51,426 nucleotides of DNA from assembly GCA_000310025.1 (NCBI GenBank), contig FN649732.1:2247453-2298878 (forward strand), written 5' to 3'. The notes beneath the pieces were generated by a model. That model searched no databases. It had not been told where the DNA came from and worked only from the letters and a program-made list of their open reading frames with translations. The position numbers were made by a program, and so were the translations under genes. Every line of letters begins with the position of its first letter. Positions within the stretch are counted from its first letter, which is position 1. Below are positions 1 through 11,600 of the stretch, piece by piece. Source of the DNA: Ectocarpus siliculosus (taxonomy: Eukaryota > Sar > Phaeophyceae > Ectocarpales > Ectocarpaceae).

Positions 1-254
1 GGGGGGGGGGGGGGGGGAGTCAAGCAAGGGGTTCAACCCGGCACAGTATTTCGCGCCACTCGGTCCACCTCTTCGCGTTTGTTTCCTGTCTCCCCTCGCC
101 GTCTCGTCCGCCTGCTGTACCCCTCCCGCCCCCGTGGTTGGTGCCGTGTCCGTGGTGTTGCCGGGCTTCTTGTTTTTATTGAGCGCTCGTTGTGGGTTAG
201 CCTCCTCTTCTTCTTTGTGCCAGGAGGTCATGAACCTCTTAGCTGCCTGCAGTA

Positions 255-656
255 CTACCCCTGTATGCCACGGTACCCTCCGGTCCACCTTCGCTGCTTC
301 CATCCAAGTTGCTTCCGGGACTCCGAAGAAGCATGGCTCGCGCCCGTAGATCCGTGCTCTGCTTCGAACATCTTGAGGTCGTCCTTCAGGCACATCTGCC
401 AGTTTTGCTCCGGTTTCCCTCTGCCTGTGCCCTTCCCCCCCACCAGCTCGCCAAGCATCAACCGTTTCGGGGGTCGTCCGTCTGGCTGCGTTGCCAGTGC
501 TCCCGCGAACAGCAGGCGCCGTTGCCGAATAGTGGTTTCCACGCTCTGGCACCCTACCCTCTTCACGGTCTTGGCACACACCAGAAACAAATCTGATTTT
601 TTATATTTCTTATTAGTATGACCCAACGAATCCATCGCAGTTTGTCGGCGCAACAC
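255..656 (-). mobile_element. LINE-type retrotransposon fragment (C-terminal tail of reverse-transcriptase ORF)
   Basis: Read on the minus strand, an uninterrupted frame of about 130 codons matches the general pattern at the end of non-LTR retrotransposon polyproteins: an IRQRRLLFAG segment, then PPKRLMLGEL, a Gly/Lys/Arg-rich stretch (GKGTGRGKPEQNW), a KDDLKMF segment, and a final Trp/Arg-rich stretch. In LINE proteins the same order is 'iR.RrLlWaGH', 'RlPk.vm.Gel', 'GkR.rGrP...W', 'DLk'. The frame has no good ATG; the first codon is GTG. The catalytic RT core is not visible upstream, so this is a 5'-truncated copy. It lies just upstream of the first visible exon of the 7TM-RGS gene, perhaps in its promoter or in a 5' intron. 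The family assignment rests on motif order only. Confidence 0.55.
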
Positions 657-838
657 GCTGGGTCGGCATGATTACTCACAACGAAACGACGAAACGATAC
701 ATGGTAGATATTGTAGGGACGTGTAGCTTTCGACGTTTTGCCACGTCGGGCCGCATTTTTACCATATGGTGTCTCAATCGCTGGTTTCTTCCATTGGTGT
801 CTTCATGCCGCCCCTCCCTCTGAAATGCTGCTACATAG

Positions 839-3800
839 GCTGGTAATGAACCTACAGTACATGAGAAATCTCCACCAGCCTCTCCTAGGGTATCCACAGG
901 CGGAATAACAAAGTTTATAGAGATAATTGGGTGTGCCTCACAGCACCACCACGGCAACTTCTTCATGAACTGGGCGGCAGCAGTTACTGCCACAGCACTG
1001 GCGACCGTGTCTCTAGGATGGCTTGCGACACTATGGCGGTTTTGGAGGATGAGAAGAAACTTCGAAATCAAGGCCAGATCGCCCACACTGGTGGTCGTGA
1101 GCATGTTCTCTTCCCTGCTTGTGGCCGTGTGTGTGCTACTGCACTGGCTGCTGCGGAGCGTAGGAAACGGCCTGCCATGCTATATCGCCTTCTCCGTGAC
1201 CTACACAAGTGAGTACGAACGCGTTGTGTGTGCAACCCATCCAGGTCTTGCGAGGCGTCTCCGCTGGTTCCCGGTAGCCACTAAATACGCACAGCTTCAC
1301 TGTGTCGGTCAGAAGACCACCCGTTGTATGTAGTGGTGTATCGGCAGTCTCATATAACACCAAACAAAGCCGCGCCGCACTCCGATACAGATGGCGATTG
1401 TCTATGCATAAGAATTCGGCTGTTGTTTCTCGGTCATCCCCATCATCCACTGTATCTGCAGGCGACTATCGTCAGTCCCTAGTCAGGAGATTTTTACCCT
1501 TTGCGTGGGACGTGTTTTTGCGTGTTGCGTAGCAAAGGGTCTCAGTTCGATGCCCAGTGCAGGTGAACTCGGGTATTGCGATTATTCGCCTCGTCCTGGC
1601 CAACAGCACAACTGTGTCATTTTGTGGATATATTTGACTTCCAGGATAACAAGGTGAGATGAATGATGATGAAACAATTCGGCGGGGAAATCTCGTCGAT
1701 GGACTTCATATTTCCGCTGTTGTTCTCTTTTCTGCGGGAAAAGCACAACAAAAAGCCTGGGTGACAGCGGTTTTGTGGAGTTACGCACGATGCCTGAAAT
1801 GCCAGCAAAACAACGTGGAAGGGTCGTCTAAAAGACGACGACTGTTCTCGACAATACGTCCGACAAGAGCTCACCACCACACTTTTGGGGCGACAACTGT
1901 GCAGCAGGAAACCCAACTTGTTCCATCATCTAATGCCAACACCAACAACATATGTCTCGCTTCGCCATCGTGCTCGTTCATTCGCGGTGTCCTGCACAGC
2001 GCTAGCGTTTGCTTCCACACCGTATGTCCTCAGGGCTTGTCGCCTAGTGGTGGCATACAGCAGGGAGTATAGAGCTCGTTATACGCGGTTCGTTAAGACC
2101 AAGCCAGTGATGGTCGCTTGGGCGGCCATCACTGCTGCAGTCTCCATTCGGGCTGGCCTCTTCTTTGGGGAAAAACCGGTGTACTTCTCAAGGTGCGCAA
2201 CAGATGGTCGATGTTTGCCATTCGCATGGCACGAACGATGGTGCAGAACTTCGGGAATGTGTCTTCTGCGGAGCCAACCGCCGGACGGTTACTATAGACC
2301 CATGACTGCAAGCAACTTAGCGGAACATGTTGGCATCGCCGCAGCCAGATATCGCATCTGCAGGCCAGTCCAATGCGCGAAAGGGTATAATATATTGTTC
2401 AAGATACCTTATCTTCATATTCTACATTGTATGTATTGTCTGCAGATATGCATTCATGTCTTAGACTACCTCATACGCAAATGTGCATCCATGTCTTACC
2501 TCATAATCTTCGGGGGGGCTTCTTTTCAAGTCTGATACCTGGTGCACAAGAGTTCCATGCCTATACATCGAAGGAAAGTAATACGTACCTAGATCTCGAG
2601 TTCAAAGCTCTAGCCTGAAGTGAACAGGTGGTAGTCAAGGAAAACAGGAGGTTGAAATTGTTTTCTTATATTATTAGCGCATCATGGGGTGTACGTAAAA
2701 ACGAGGCAGAGCGTATAGTTAGAGGTCTAGGAACGATAGGTTCGTATCCACTCGGCCCGCCACTCGGCCCGTACGCTTTAACGAACGTCAGAAGTGTTCG
2801 CGGGTGGAGGTGGTCCTGAAACGTGGACAGAAAAGGGCATGACGCCTAGATCTGATGCGTACGCCGTTCGTTCGTAAAGTTGTCGACGACGCACAACTTG
2901 TACGACGGTATCGTTTGGTCTAAGCGTTGACAAGTGACCTTCACCGTTTGCCACCTGCAGGAACTCACGCGACTGCTTCTTTTTCGATGACATCTCATTG
3001 ACGGGGGCTTTCATGGTTCTTTTCGGACCACCTGTGCTTGTCCTTGCGATGAAGCTCTCTCGCGTAAATGATGCTTTCAAGATCAAAGAGGAAATTTTTG
3101 GCGTAATCGGAGGATGCATCATGGTCGCAGGTATATCCAACCCAACCGCCGTTGGTTGCTTGCGGTCGCCAATACGAGATTTTTGCGAGCATGGAGGAAA
3201 TAGCTCCAAATTTGTGTTGAAATAGTCTTCATATAACATATGACCAACCGTCACAGCATTCTCCATACTCGAGCGTTGGCTGTGCACACGTGATTTTCCT
3301 CTCCCGTGGAATTCCAACACTCCCTGGTCGCTCTTGCTCGCTCGATCACTCTTTCCCCCAAGCATCTGCCGGTAGTAGGAAATGTTGAACACAAAGTCTG
3401 CAATTGTATATTGCAGGAATCCGCGATACAAATTCTCTGTGCTTGGACATGGTTCACATTGTTCATATGGTTCACAACCTTCGTCGCGCACTACGTTGTT
3501 GCGCAACCCCTAGGCGTTATGTGGGGTGTCCAGGTGCTCGTGCTCATCAACGTCTTGCCTGACACACCTCTGGTCCACATCGTGGTCGAAGTGCTGGCCC
3601 TCCTGGGTGCGATGGTCGTCGGAACGTGTGGGTAAGACGTACATGTCAACCTCTTTTTAAAGTACCATCACCTCCCACCCAGTACTAATTTCGGTGTTGC
3701 GGCAGGAAGGTTCACCATCTACCCGATCCATGCATCGATTTCGGGGGAAGCTACCGGAAAGGGGGGTTGTAGCGATAGCTCTTAGCTGGATTAGCGCTGG

Positions 3801-6241
3801 TGAATGGTTGGTGTCTTCACCTTGCAAACCGTTCCTATATCTGCTCAGCGCCTTCTAACATCCGTAGTCACTGGCCACACTGCTGCGGACGCCTTCCATA
3901 GCGCAGGCTGACTTTGTACCATGTACACCCTGCGAAGGGTATGTTTTACGACACACAACAGAAAAAAGAAGTCAGACAAAATCAACACATGTGTGACGAA
4001 CCGTACATTTGCTAGGAGAGAGTCCTAAGCAGTCAGACTCCGAACCGGGTGATGTGTCGCACAAAGGCGATCCATAAATGTTGGCGAGTTACGTACACTC
4101 CACCACAGGTATGCCATATGCTGTCCGCTCGACGTCAATGTATGATAGGCGACCCGGACAGGAGAGAATTCCTGGAGGGATTCGAAAATTGATTAGCACG
4201 TAAGAACACGCAGCATTTGTGCCCGAGACACCTTGCCAACGGGAACAACGCGACGTGTTGCACCAATCTTCGTCGTGCAACAATTACTGAGGGTCATATA
4301 GAGTCTTTGGTGCCTCTGTCCACGGGTCGATGGACCGCCAGTGGGACCGTCATCTCATTACACGATCCCTGAGTTCGACCCACGGGCCGTCCTCGTGGTC
4401 GAAATCATCGGATTACCCATTGGCGGTCTATTGTACGTAGGCCTTTGCCCACCTAACGCTTGCCATTGGTCGTAACAGGCTGCTAATGGCCGCGAGTGGG
4501 CGGCCCATGGGTCATGTCCATAGGCCGTCCGACTACTAAGACCTGTTGGTCGTCCCAGGGCCGCCCATGGACCACCCATAAGCCGCCACAAATGAGTTCA
4601 TGAGCCATCAATGGATCGCCCATCGGTTGTCCTGGTTTGTCGTATGTTTGAAAGCATACTCACCGTCGTTACGTTTCTGCGATGTCCAACGGACGGCCCA
4701 TGGGCCGTAGAAGGCTAGTTGTGCCCCTTCGTCGACCCACGGGTACCGTAGGCAGCCCATGGGTGTCCAGCAAATACGTCCCACGGGCGGTCCATGACGG
4801 TCCATGGACGGCCCATGGCGGCCCATGAGCGACTCATGGTCCGTCGCATGTGTGCAACTAGAATCAATAGTGTAGCGTGACAAGGTTCTTCAAGCCAGTT
4901 TTGAAGACGACGAAGAGATGCCGTTTCTAGTCCTTCTCCAATACCTCTGCATGGAAATTATACTGGAAGCAGCGATACGCACTCACTCTCAGCTGTCCCT
5001 TATCTCCAACACGTTTGCTCGGTACGTTTTCTCTCGAACGCCGCTTCCGAAGCATAGACTGTTTATACCTATGGCGAGAGCGCACCGTGGTGGGATTCGC
5101 GGATGCTTCCAGGCCCCCGTCATTCCCGTTGACGACATCGCTGATGCCGAGGCAGTGACGGGTGTGGAAGGGGTTTTGGCGCTCGCATGTGCGGGAGGGG
5201 AGATGGGCAAGCGCTTTGAAGCCTTGTGCCGAACAAACCTGTGCATGGAAAGCTGGGACTTTGTTGTCGACGTTCTCCGTTACGAGATGGTGAGAGCTTG
5301 TCCTTCGATGTTTCGTTGTCTCGCAAGTCCCACTTGCGCCTATGCGTATGCCCACGATGACCCCCCTACCAAGAATGTGTATTAAGTGGTCGTGTATTCC
5401 AATTATTTTCGTCGCGCGTTAGGGCTTCAATGACCCAGACGAGCAGTTCAAGGTCTTCGTTCAAATCGTGTGCAAGTACTTGCTGTCTACATCTGACGAC
5501 GAGATCAACATATCTAGCGCTACAAGGCAGCACATGAGCTCTTTGAGAACAAGGTGAGGGACGCAGGCCTTCCACCGTTCGAGACGAACAATAGGGGCTT
5601 CGTTCATTCTTTGGGAGCTTTTCGTTCGCTCTACCCTGATTTTTGGCCTCCCTTGACGTGTATTTTTTTCCTTTGTTGCGACTGCAATTTCTTGGCTTGG
5701 CCAAACTTTCTCCTCTCTTGACGGTTGTTGTATCCCTATTCTGCATAGCACTATTCATTCACAGCAGAAATGTACCTTGTTTGAAAAGGATGCAAGAGGA
5801 GGTACTGAATAGGAGAATCGTACACTTCTTAACGTGAAAGCAACACCAAATACGGTAGTCGTAAGCCACCTTCGCGTGTCCATGTTGATGCGCTCCTACA
5901 TGTACCATTAGCCGAGATGGTTGTGTCTACTGAGCGAATGTCGAAAAGTCGACGCGGTTCGGGAGTTTGGATACTTGCCCTGGGAGCGATTTGTCGCGAT
6001 GAGGCACGTGATGTGCCTTTCGTTAACTCTGTTTCCGAAAACTCGCGAGTGTCTTCAACGAATATTTCTGAAACCGTCCTCAACCTTTAGGGCGGCCTTC
6101 GAGCACCTCGACGACGAGACAAGAGCCCATGTTTTCAAGGAGCCGCTCACCGAGATCATACGGATGCTCGAGCAGAATCTTTGGCATACATTCGGGAGGG
6201 TTGTGGCCCTCGAGAATCGTGAGTCTGACCCTGATTCGTGA
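839..6241 (+). CDS. Seven-transmembrane receptor-like protein with C-terminal RGS domain (5' partial)
   Basis: Predicted plasma-membrane regulator of heterotrimeric G proteins; RGS domains accelerate GTP hydrolysis by G-alpha. Proposed exons: ~839-1208, 2000-2192, 2961-3130, ~3376-3631, 4899-5021, ~5060-5289, 5423-5553 and 6091-6241 (stop TGA). Most junction phases agree; the starts of exons 1, 4 and 6 are uncertain. The first exons carry hydrophobic helices (WAAAVTATALATVSLGWLATL; TLVVVSMFSSLLVAVCVLL; a segment ending in YVLRACRLVVAY; VMVAWAAITAAVSIRAGLFF; MVLFGPPVLVLAMKL; WTWFTLFIWFTTFVAHYVV; plus a last one before 3631). The LSRVNDAFKIKEE loop resembles fungal and plant-type 7TM-RGS proteins. 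The last exons form the RGS box: FEALCRTNLCMESWDFVVDV, then FKVFVQIVCKYL and EINISSATRQHM, then AFEHLDDETRAHVFKEPLTE. Intron 4 holds a GGCCCATGG repeat cluster. No ATG is assigned; the frame is closed by TAG at 836-838, so upstream exons are missing or outside the window. Confidence 0.72.
4310..4850. repeat. Cluster of degenerate palindromic GGCCCATGG motifs in an intron
   Basis: About 540 bases inside the 1.27-kb intron before the RGS exons carry many near-copies of GGCCCATGG/CCATGGGCC and of GGTCCATGG or CCCACGGGCC. They are spaced irregularly at roughly 10-60 bases and occur in both orientations, since the core is palindromic. Translation gives spurious MGRHGP-type peptides. It behaves like a degenerate minisatellite. 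Confidence 0.6.
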
Positions 6242-8608
6242 CCGCTGTGCAATTTTCGTTGCTGTCGTACCCTGCTGCTCCTTCTGGCCAGCACTCCTCT
6301 CACGAGAATACGCGACCGTCGTCGGACAAAGGGCTACCTACGGCGTACACATGTTGGTGTCACTGTACGCCTGTATCCCAGCCTACATCATACGCAGCCG
6401 CCACGAAACAGAGCGGGGATGGGGTTAGTTGTTGATACTACTGAGTTGTGTTGCCCCCGGCGTTCTGAAACATGCTTCGCGATAAGAGTATAAGGAACGC
6501 GTCGACGTTCGATTCGCGACGGAGTATTCATCCAACTCCGTCCGTCATGTTGGAGAAAATGCTTTGAGGATGGCACCTCCCTTGGACGATAGGGACTCTA
6601 TTTAATCCAAGGTAGGCACAGCTGTGTCGAGCTCTGCTTCCACTCCCCTTTCATTCCAAGTTACATGTTCACCTACGTTCCTACAAGAACGGGGAACTAA
6701 ATGACACACTCCATCCAACCGACGAAGAAATGACCGCGTATCGCTCGCAATCTTCCATCTTGCCCCCAACTTCAGATAAACAAGTAAGTCAAGCCGCCAA
6801 AGGTGACCAGGAACTCATGGAACTCATGAGGCTATCTTCTATCCAAGGTGGATCAGGCCGGTGCTGGAGTGACGGGTTCGGACTCTAGCTAGAGAACGTC
6901 AAAGATGGCACATAGGTTGTCTTATCGCCAGGTTAAACTCGATGTTTACGACGTTACCGCGCGCGCTTGCACCCAGAGGAGTACCAGAGAGCAGGGTGGA
7001 ACCAACTACTTGGGGCCCCCGTGTGAGATGTGGCCAATGACAATGCTCCAAACGTGGCCTCATTTTATGTTGTACCGGGGTCTGGCATACCCCTTCGGAA
7101 GGCGATACGGCACCACCGTACGCTGTCAAACCATTTCGAGTTGGATTGTCGGTAAGCACCAACAAAGAGTCGTGTTGTTGTTGTTGATTTTGGACTTCCC
7201 ACGGCCTTCGGGACAAAAACATCGCGAAGGCAATCGTCGCTACATTCCGCGGAGAGCCTCATAAACGGTGACACCAAGCACCATACTGGGAAGCCTATGA
7301 CACCCGGGACCACTTAAGTAAGAAGCTCGTCGCCAACAACGTAGATCGGTCTACATATCTTGTTCCAGCTGCGGACGCCGCGTTATATGGTGTTGTTCCT
7401 CGCTACGCCAACTGGCAAACCCAGTTTCAAGTACCACGCAACTCACCACATGGAAACAATATTTCTGCAATCTTTAAAGCAAGCGCCCTTCGTGGTGCAC
7501 GACTACACACACGCACGGGAGCGCTCTCTGTCTCGTGTATTGTACAACAAAAGGAATTTTTATTCGGGCGTGTCTTGCAGTCTGAGATATGCATCAATCA
7601 ACGTCACACCACCGCTCCCCGATAGATTCACCACGCCGACTGCCGGGAAACCGGTGGAAATTACAGCTTTATGCACCAACTACCGGCAAATAGTTGTCGT
7701 CCTTCCTCAACGCGTCAAACAAATCACAATCAATCAGCAGGCACCCCACGAACGTTCGACGTTTGGCAGGGCCACACAAACGGAAAAAAACAAGCAACCG
7801 TTAACTGCACTACCCAAGTGTTGGATCACTCACGCAGTGCTGATCGGTACGGCCGATGCCAAAACCAGTCATAGGCAAACAAGTCAACATAATTGGTAAG
7901 CCTATGTACATAATTTCGTCCCTCCGGTTTGAGTGAGGCACGGCTATTCCAATCCAAGCACCGACCGATCGTACCATGTCACGGCTGGCTACAGAGACAC
8001 AACATTCACAGGGCGGCACCAACCATGTTTGTCGCCCCATTCTTTTTGAGCATTTGGATTGGCGACTCCGTGGAAGCTACCATTACACACTTGGGGTCGG
8101 ATACAATACAGGAACACGCGCCACCATGCTCGCCTTAACGTCAGACTACCAAAACCAATATTCTCCACGCTCCTTTCGCGTGACGTGACTGCTCCTGTTT
8201 CTGCACCCAGAATGCCGGCTGCTCAACGTAATGATACTTCGTCTACCCCCGCCACTTCGTTGTGTCCTACCGCGCTCCTTCGGTAAGCTGTGGCTGAATG
8301 GATGTCATCCACGATGTGCAACAGGTTTTCTCAAGTGGTGCCCTTTCGTGATTTCCAGTGGTAATTTTACATCATCCATTCCAGTCCTATTATTACAACA
8401 TCGGCGAGGCGGGCGGGCGACCTAGCCCTTTCAGTTGCCGTGTCACCAGCGTGAAACAAAAGCATGATTTTGCGCGCGGCGACCGCACTCATTGTCCTGC
8501 GTAGGAGGCAAGTATCTCCATCGCAGTTGCAGCTGCGGCCGCTATCGATACTAACGTTCCCGTTTCGTCGTTGCCGACACCGCGGCCGTCGCTGCTACTG
8601 ACGGTCAG
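6242..8608. other. Spacer between two convergent genes, with one protein-like stretch
   Basis: No gene is recognised between the 3' ends of the 7TM-RGS gene and the pyruvyl-transferase-like gene. Several frames are open around 6.9-8.2 kb but start with TTG or lack a convincing start. The most protein-like is described separately (7268-7625). Confidence 0.5.
7268..7625 (+). pseudogene. Unrecognised protein-like open frame without start codon
   Basis: A frame of about 118 codons opens after a TGA and ends at TAG, and has no in-frame ATG near its start. The composition is protein-like, with stretches such as EAYDTRDHLSKKLVANN, VPAADAALYGVVPRYANWQ and FQVPRNSPHGNNISAIFKAS. I do not recognise a family. 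It could be a fragment of a decayed mobile-element gene or an exon of a gene I could not assemble. Overlapping frames on both strands in the same area reduce confidence. Confidence 0.22.
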
Positions 8609-11600
8609 TCATGCCGGGCCAGCCTCTCCCTGTGTTCTCCTTCTCGTTGCGCTGTTTCTTCGGCGCTGGTGCTGGTTCTCATTCGGAAGAAGTCCATCAT
8701 CTTTGCTCTGGATGTTCTTCTTGCTTGGATCTTGCACACCGATAACGTCGAACAGCACGTGGCGTGCGTGAACCAGGAAATCGTCCGTGAACGACGCCAG
8801 CTTGGCGTGAATGGACGCGCGGTGCCCTCGGTGTATGTCGTTGTACAGTCCCACGACGGTTTCAACTCTTTCGTCCACGAAGCCTCGAGATAGCGTCTCG
8901 TTGATAACGAAGAACTGGTCCGGCAGTTGCATGACGTCGATCATCACGTCAGGGACCTGTTGGGAAAGTCATCGAGGTAGAGCAGGCCACCGCGCGTGTC
9001 GTATAAGTTCTGATGCCGAACAACCCAACCATTGTAGCACGGTTCCGGCTAAATCAGATCCGTGAGTGCCGCTGTAGTCCAACCCGTGATTTTAACATCA
9101 TAGATTTCAACCCCCAATGCTTCTTTAGACTGGCTTTATGAGACGAACGAAGAAAGCAACCAGTACGCAGACACCACACGTGCCACAGGCGCAAGTAGCT
9201 CTGAACAATGGCGTTCTGGTTGAAGCGGAATGTGTCTAGCTTGTGCGCAAGACGGGGAGTGGGGTACCATCGTCACCACAAACGTACGAAACACCAAAAT
9301 CTGAAAAACGACGCCTTCGACACCGACAATGCTTCCCCGGGCATTGCGGTGCAGCAAATCGGGAAACAAGAACCAGTCATGGTTGCAAGCGAAGTGGTGA
9401 TCAGGTTTCGCGTAGATACCGTGCAATTCGGCACCGAGGTTCACTACATAGCAGACCAGCCGCATCTCCCGCTTGTGTCTCCCAAACCCTCACCCAACAT
9501 CTGGTGTCGACAAGCCGTATACCAAGGCCGGAAGCGTGCGGTGGGTTTTGAAATGCGTATGCACATCACATGTGCCGCTCGGCCGAAGTTGCCGGATGTA
9601 CAAATGACACACCTTGTTTCCCTCCGGTACGCGGAACATTCCAAAGGTCGGAACCCCCATGTGGAGCCCCAGGATGGCCCCGTGAAGCCTGGTCGAGATG
9701 ATGGCCTTGCAGGCGCACAAGCGCCTCGAGTACTCGTTGGGATCGAGCATCAGGTGAACCTTGCCCGGGTAGTCGAAGTTGTTGACGATCTCGTCCTGGT
9801 GCTTGGGGAACACGTTAACGAAGACGTCTCCGCGTTGGACGACGTTGTCCAGGAGGTGCTCGTGCATCGCCTTGAGGACCTCGGTGTTCGCGGCAGGCAG
9901 GATGAAGCAAAGCGGCTGGAACTCGCCTGGGAGAGGCAAAGGCAGCATAGAACGGCGTATGTATTCGCGGTGGTGTCGGCGATGGTGATGTCCGGTAGTG
10001 ATTATGACGTTCTCAGTGTTTGAGGGAGAAGGTGCATACACCGCACGAAGCAGCGAACGGATGGTGGTGTTGACCACCAACTGGGTAATTGGCCGCGTGG
10101 TGAGAGAGGGGGGATGGGGCAAGGACCACGGAAAAGCTAGCTGAGCGGGTTCGTCCTCGAAGAGCGGACAATAAAAAAACAGCAAAGACTAGAAGCTCTG
10201 GGCAGAGCTTTCATCGGGTTAAATTCGCCGGGCTTTCAATCTTGCATTCCTATTTGGGCAGCGCTTACTTGGACACCAACATGGTGTGAAATTAATCCAT
10301 TTCAAAGCAGTGTACAGGCAAAAACCACCCATCCCTACTCTCATGTACTCAAAATACACGGTGCGGTAGCGGGATCAACACATACTTCGTGTTCGAAAGA
10401 TTTGCAACCGACGTGCTACCCACATTTACGGTGTCACCGAAAGCACCAAGCGACCCCCGTGCACGTACAGTCATGGTCCCGACATACCGCGGTCCCGAGT
10501 AGTGCGAGTCCCGATACACCGCGGTAAATATTGTTTTTCGCCGGATTTGGCTACCAAACTTAACGATATATATTCCCCCAACACTCAATAGTGCGGTGTC
10601 CTGATATACCGCGGTTATTGTTGTCTGTCACTACACCGCGGTACATCGGGACCACCACTGTAAGTTCGTCGCGAGAGACAGTCAGCAAAGGAACGTCAGG
10701 ACAACCCCTACCTTGGCTCTGTCTCCAGCACGTGCCGTCAGTGTCCGTCAACATCTTGTCGCTCAACACCGGATCCCTCACGAGGGCGACATCCTCCGGT
10801 TTCAACAAGGATCTATCCCCACTTTTTCGCAACAGGCTGGTGAAGGCGGCAATCGATCGCTCGTCCCTCCCGGACACGAAGGCAGCCTTGTCGACCAGGA
10901 CCTTGTAGTGGTTCGCGACGCTGAGCGACGACGCGAGAGATACCCAGACGCACCGACAGAGAATAAGCTTCCGTAGTGGTATGCAGCAGTTACTGAGCCT
11001 TTATTTGCAACTACTTGGTACGCAAACGAAAAGATTATTGTGGTGGGTTGTTTTCCCGGGGCGGGGGTTATGAACGATGCCGAACCAAAGCAACTACGTA
11101 GCGCTAACCTTCCACAAACAACTTCGGCGGGCACACAACCCTACAATAGCGATTTTCTACCGACGCGAATGAGGGGTGACCCACACGGTTCTTGCTCCAC
11201 CATGGAGCACGGTCTTGTTCCAACCCGAATACCACCATGCGTTTGCGACGGTTATCTACCGATGCTCCTGGGCCACCGTCAAAGACATTCTACACCCCAA
11301 CCATCCGAAAAACATCTGCCGCGGAAAATAATCTTGCAAGATCATTCCTGCAGCGCCACATGTTTGAAAGCCAGAGACGGCGCCTGCACAATCTATGCTT
11401 GTGGGTATTTTGATATTTTCGTGTACGGGGCACCAAGAAAGAATGTAGGGTGGATCGTCAAAATGCGAACAAGAGCAGACCATCTTCCATCGAAACCAAG
11501 GATGTGTGTGGGTGGCGGCGCAACTCTCCAAGTCAAAAAAGGCTGGCTGGTGCGAAGGTCAGAAATGTGTTGATATGTTGATATCCTACCTACCGCACCT

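Noticed and set aside
2778-3506. 242-codon minus-strand frame
   Set aside because: Antisense to the 7TM exon at 2961-3130 and its introns; no recognisable motif.
9208-10023. 271-codon plus-strand frame
   Set aside because: Exactly antisense to the strongest pyruvyl-transferase-like exon (9613-9926), whose motifs are on the minus strand.
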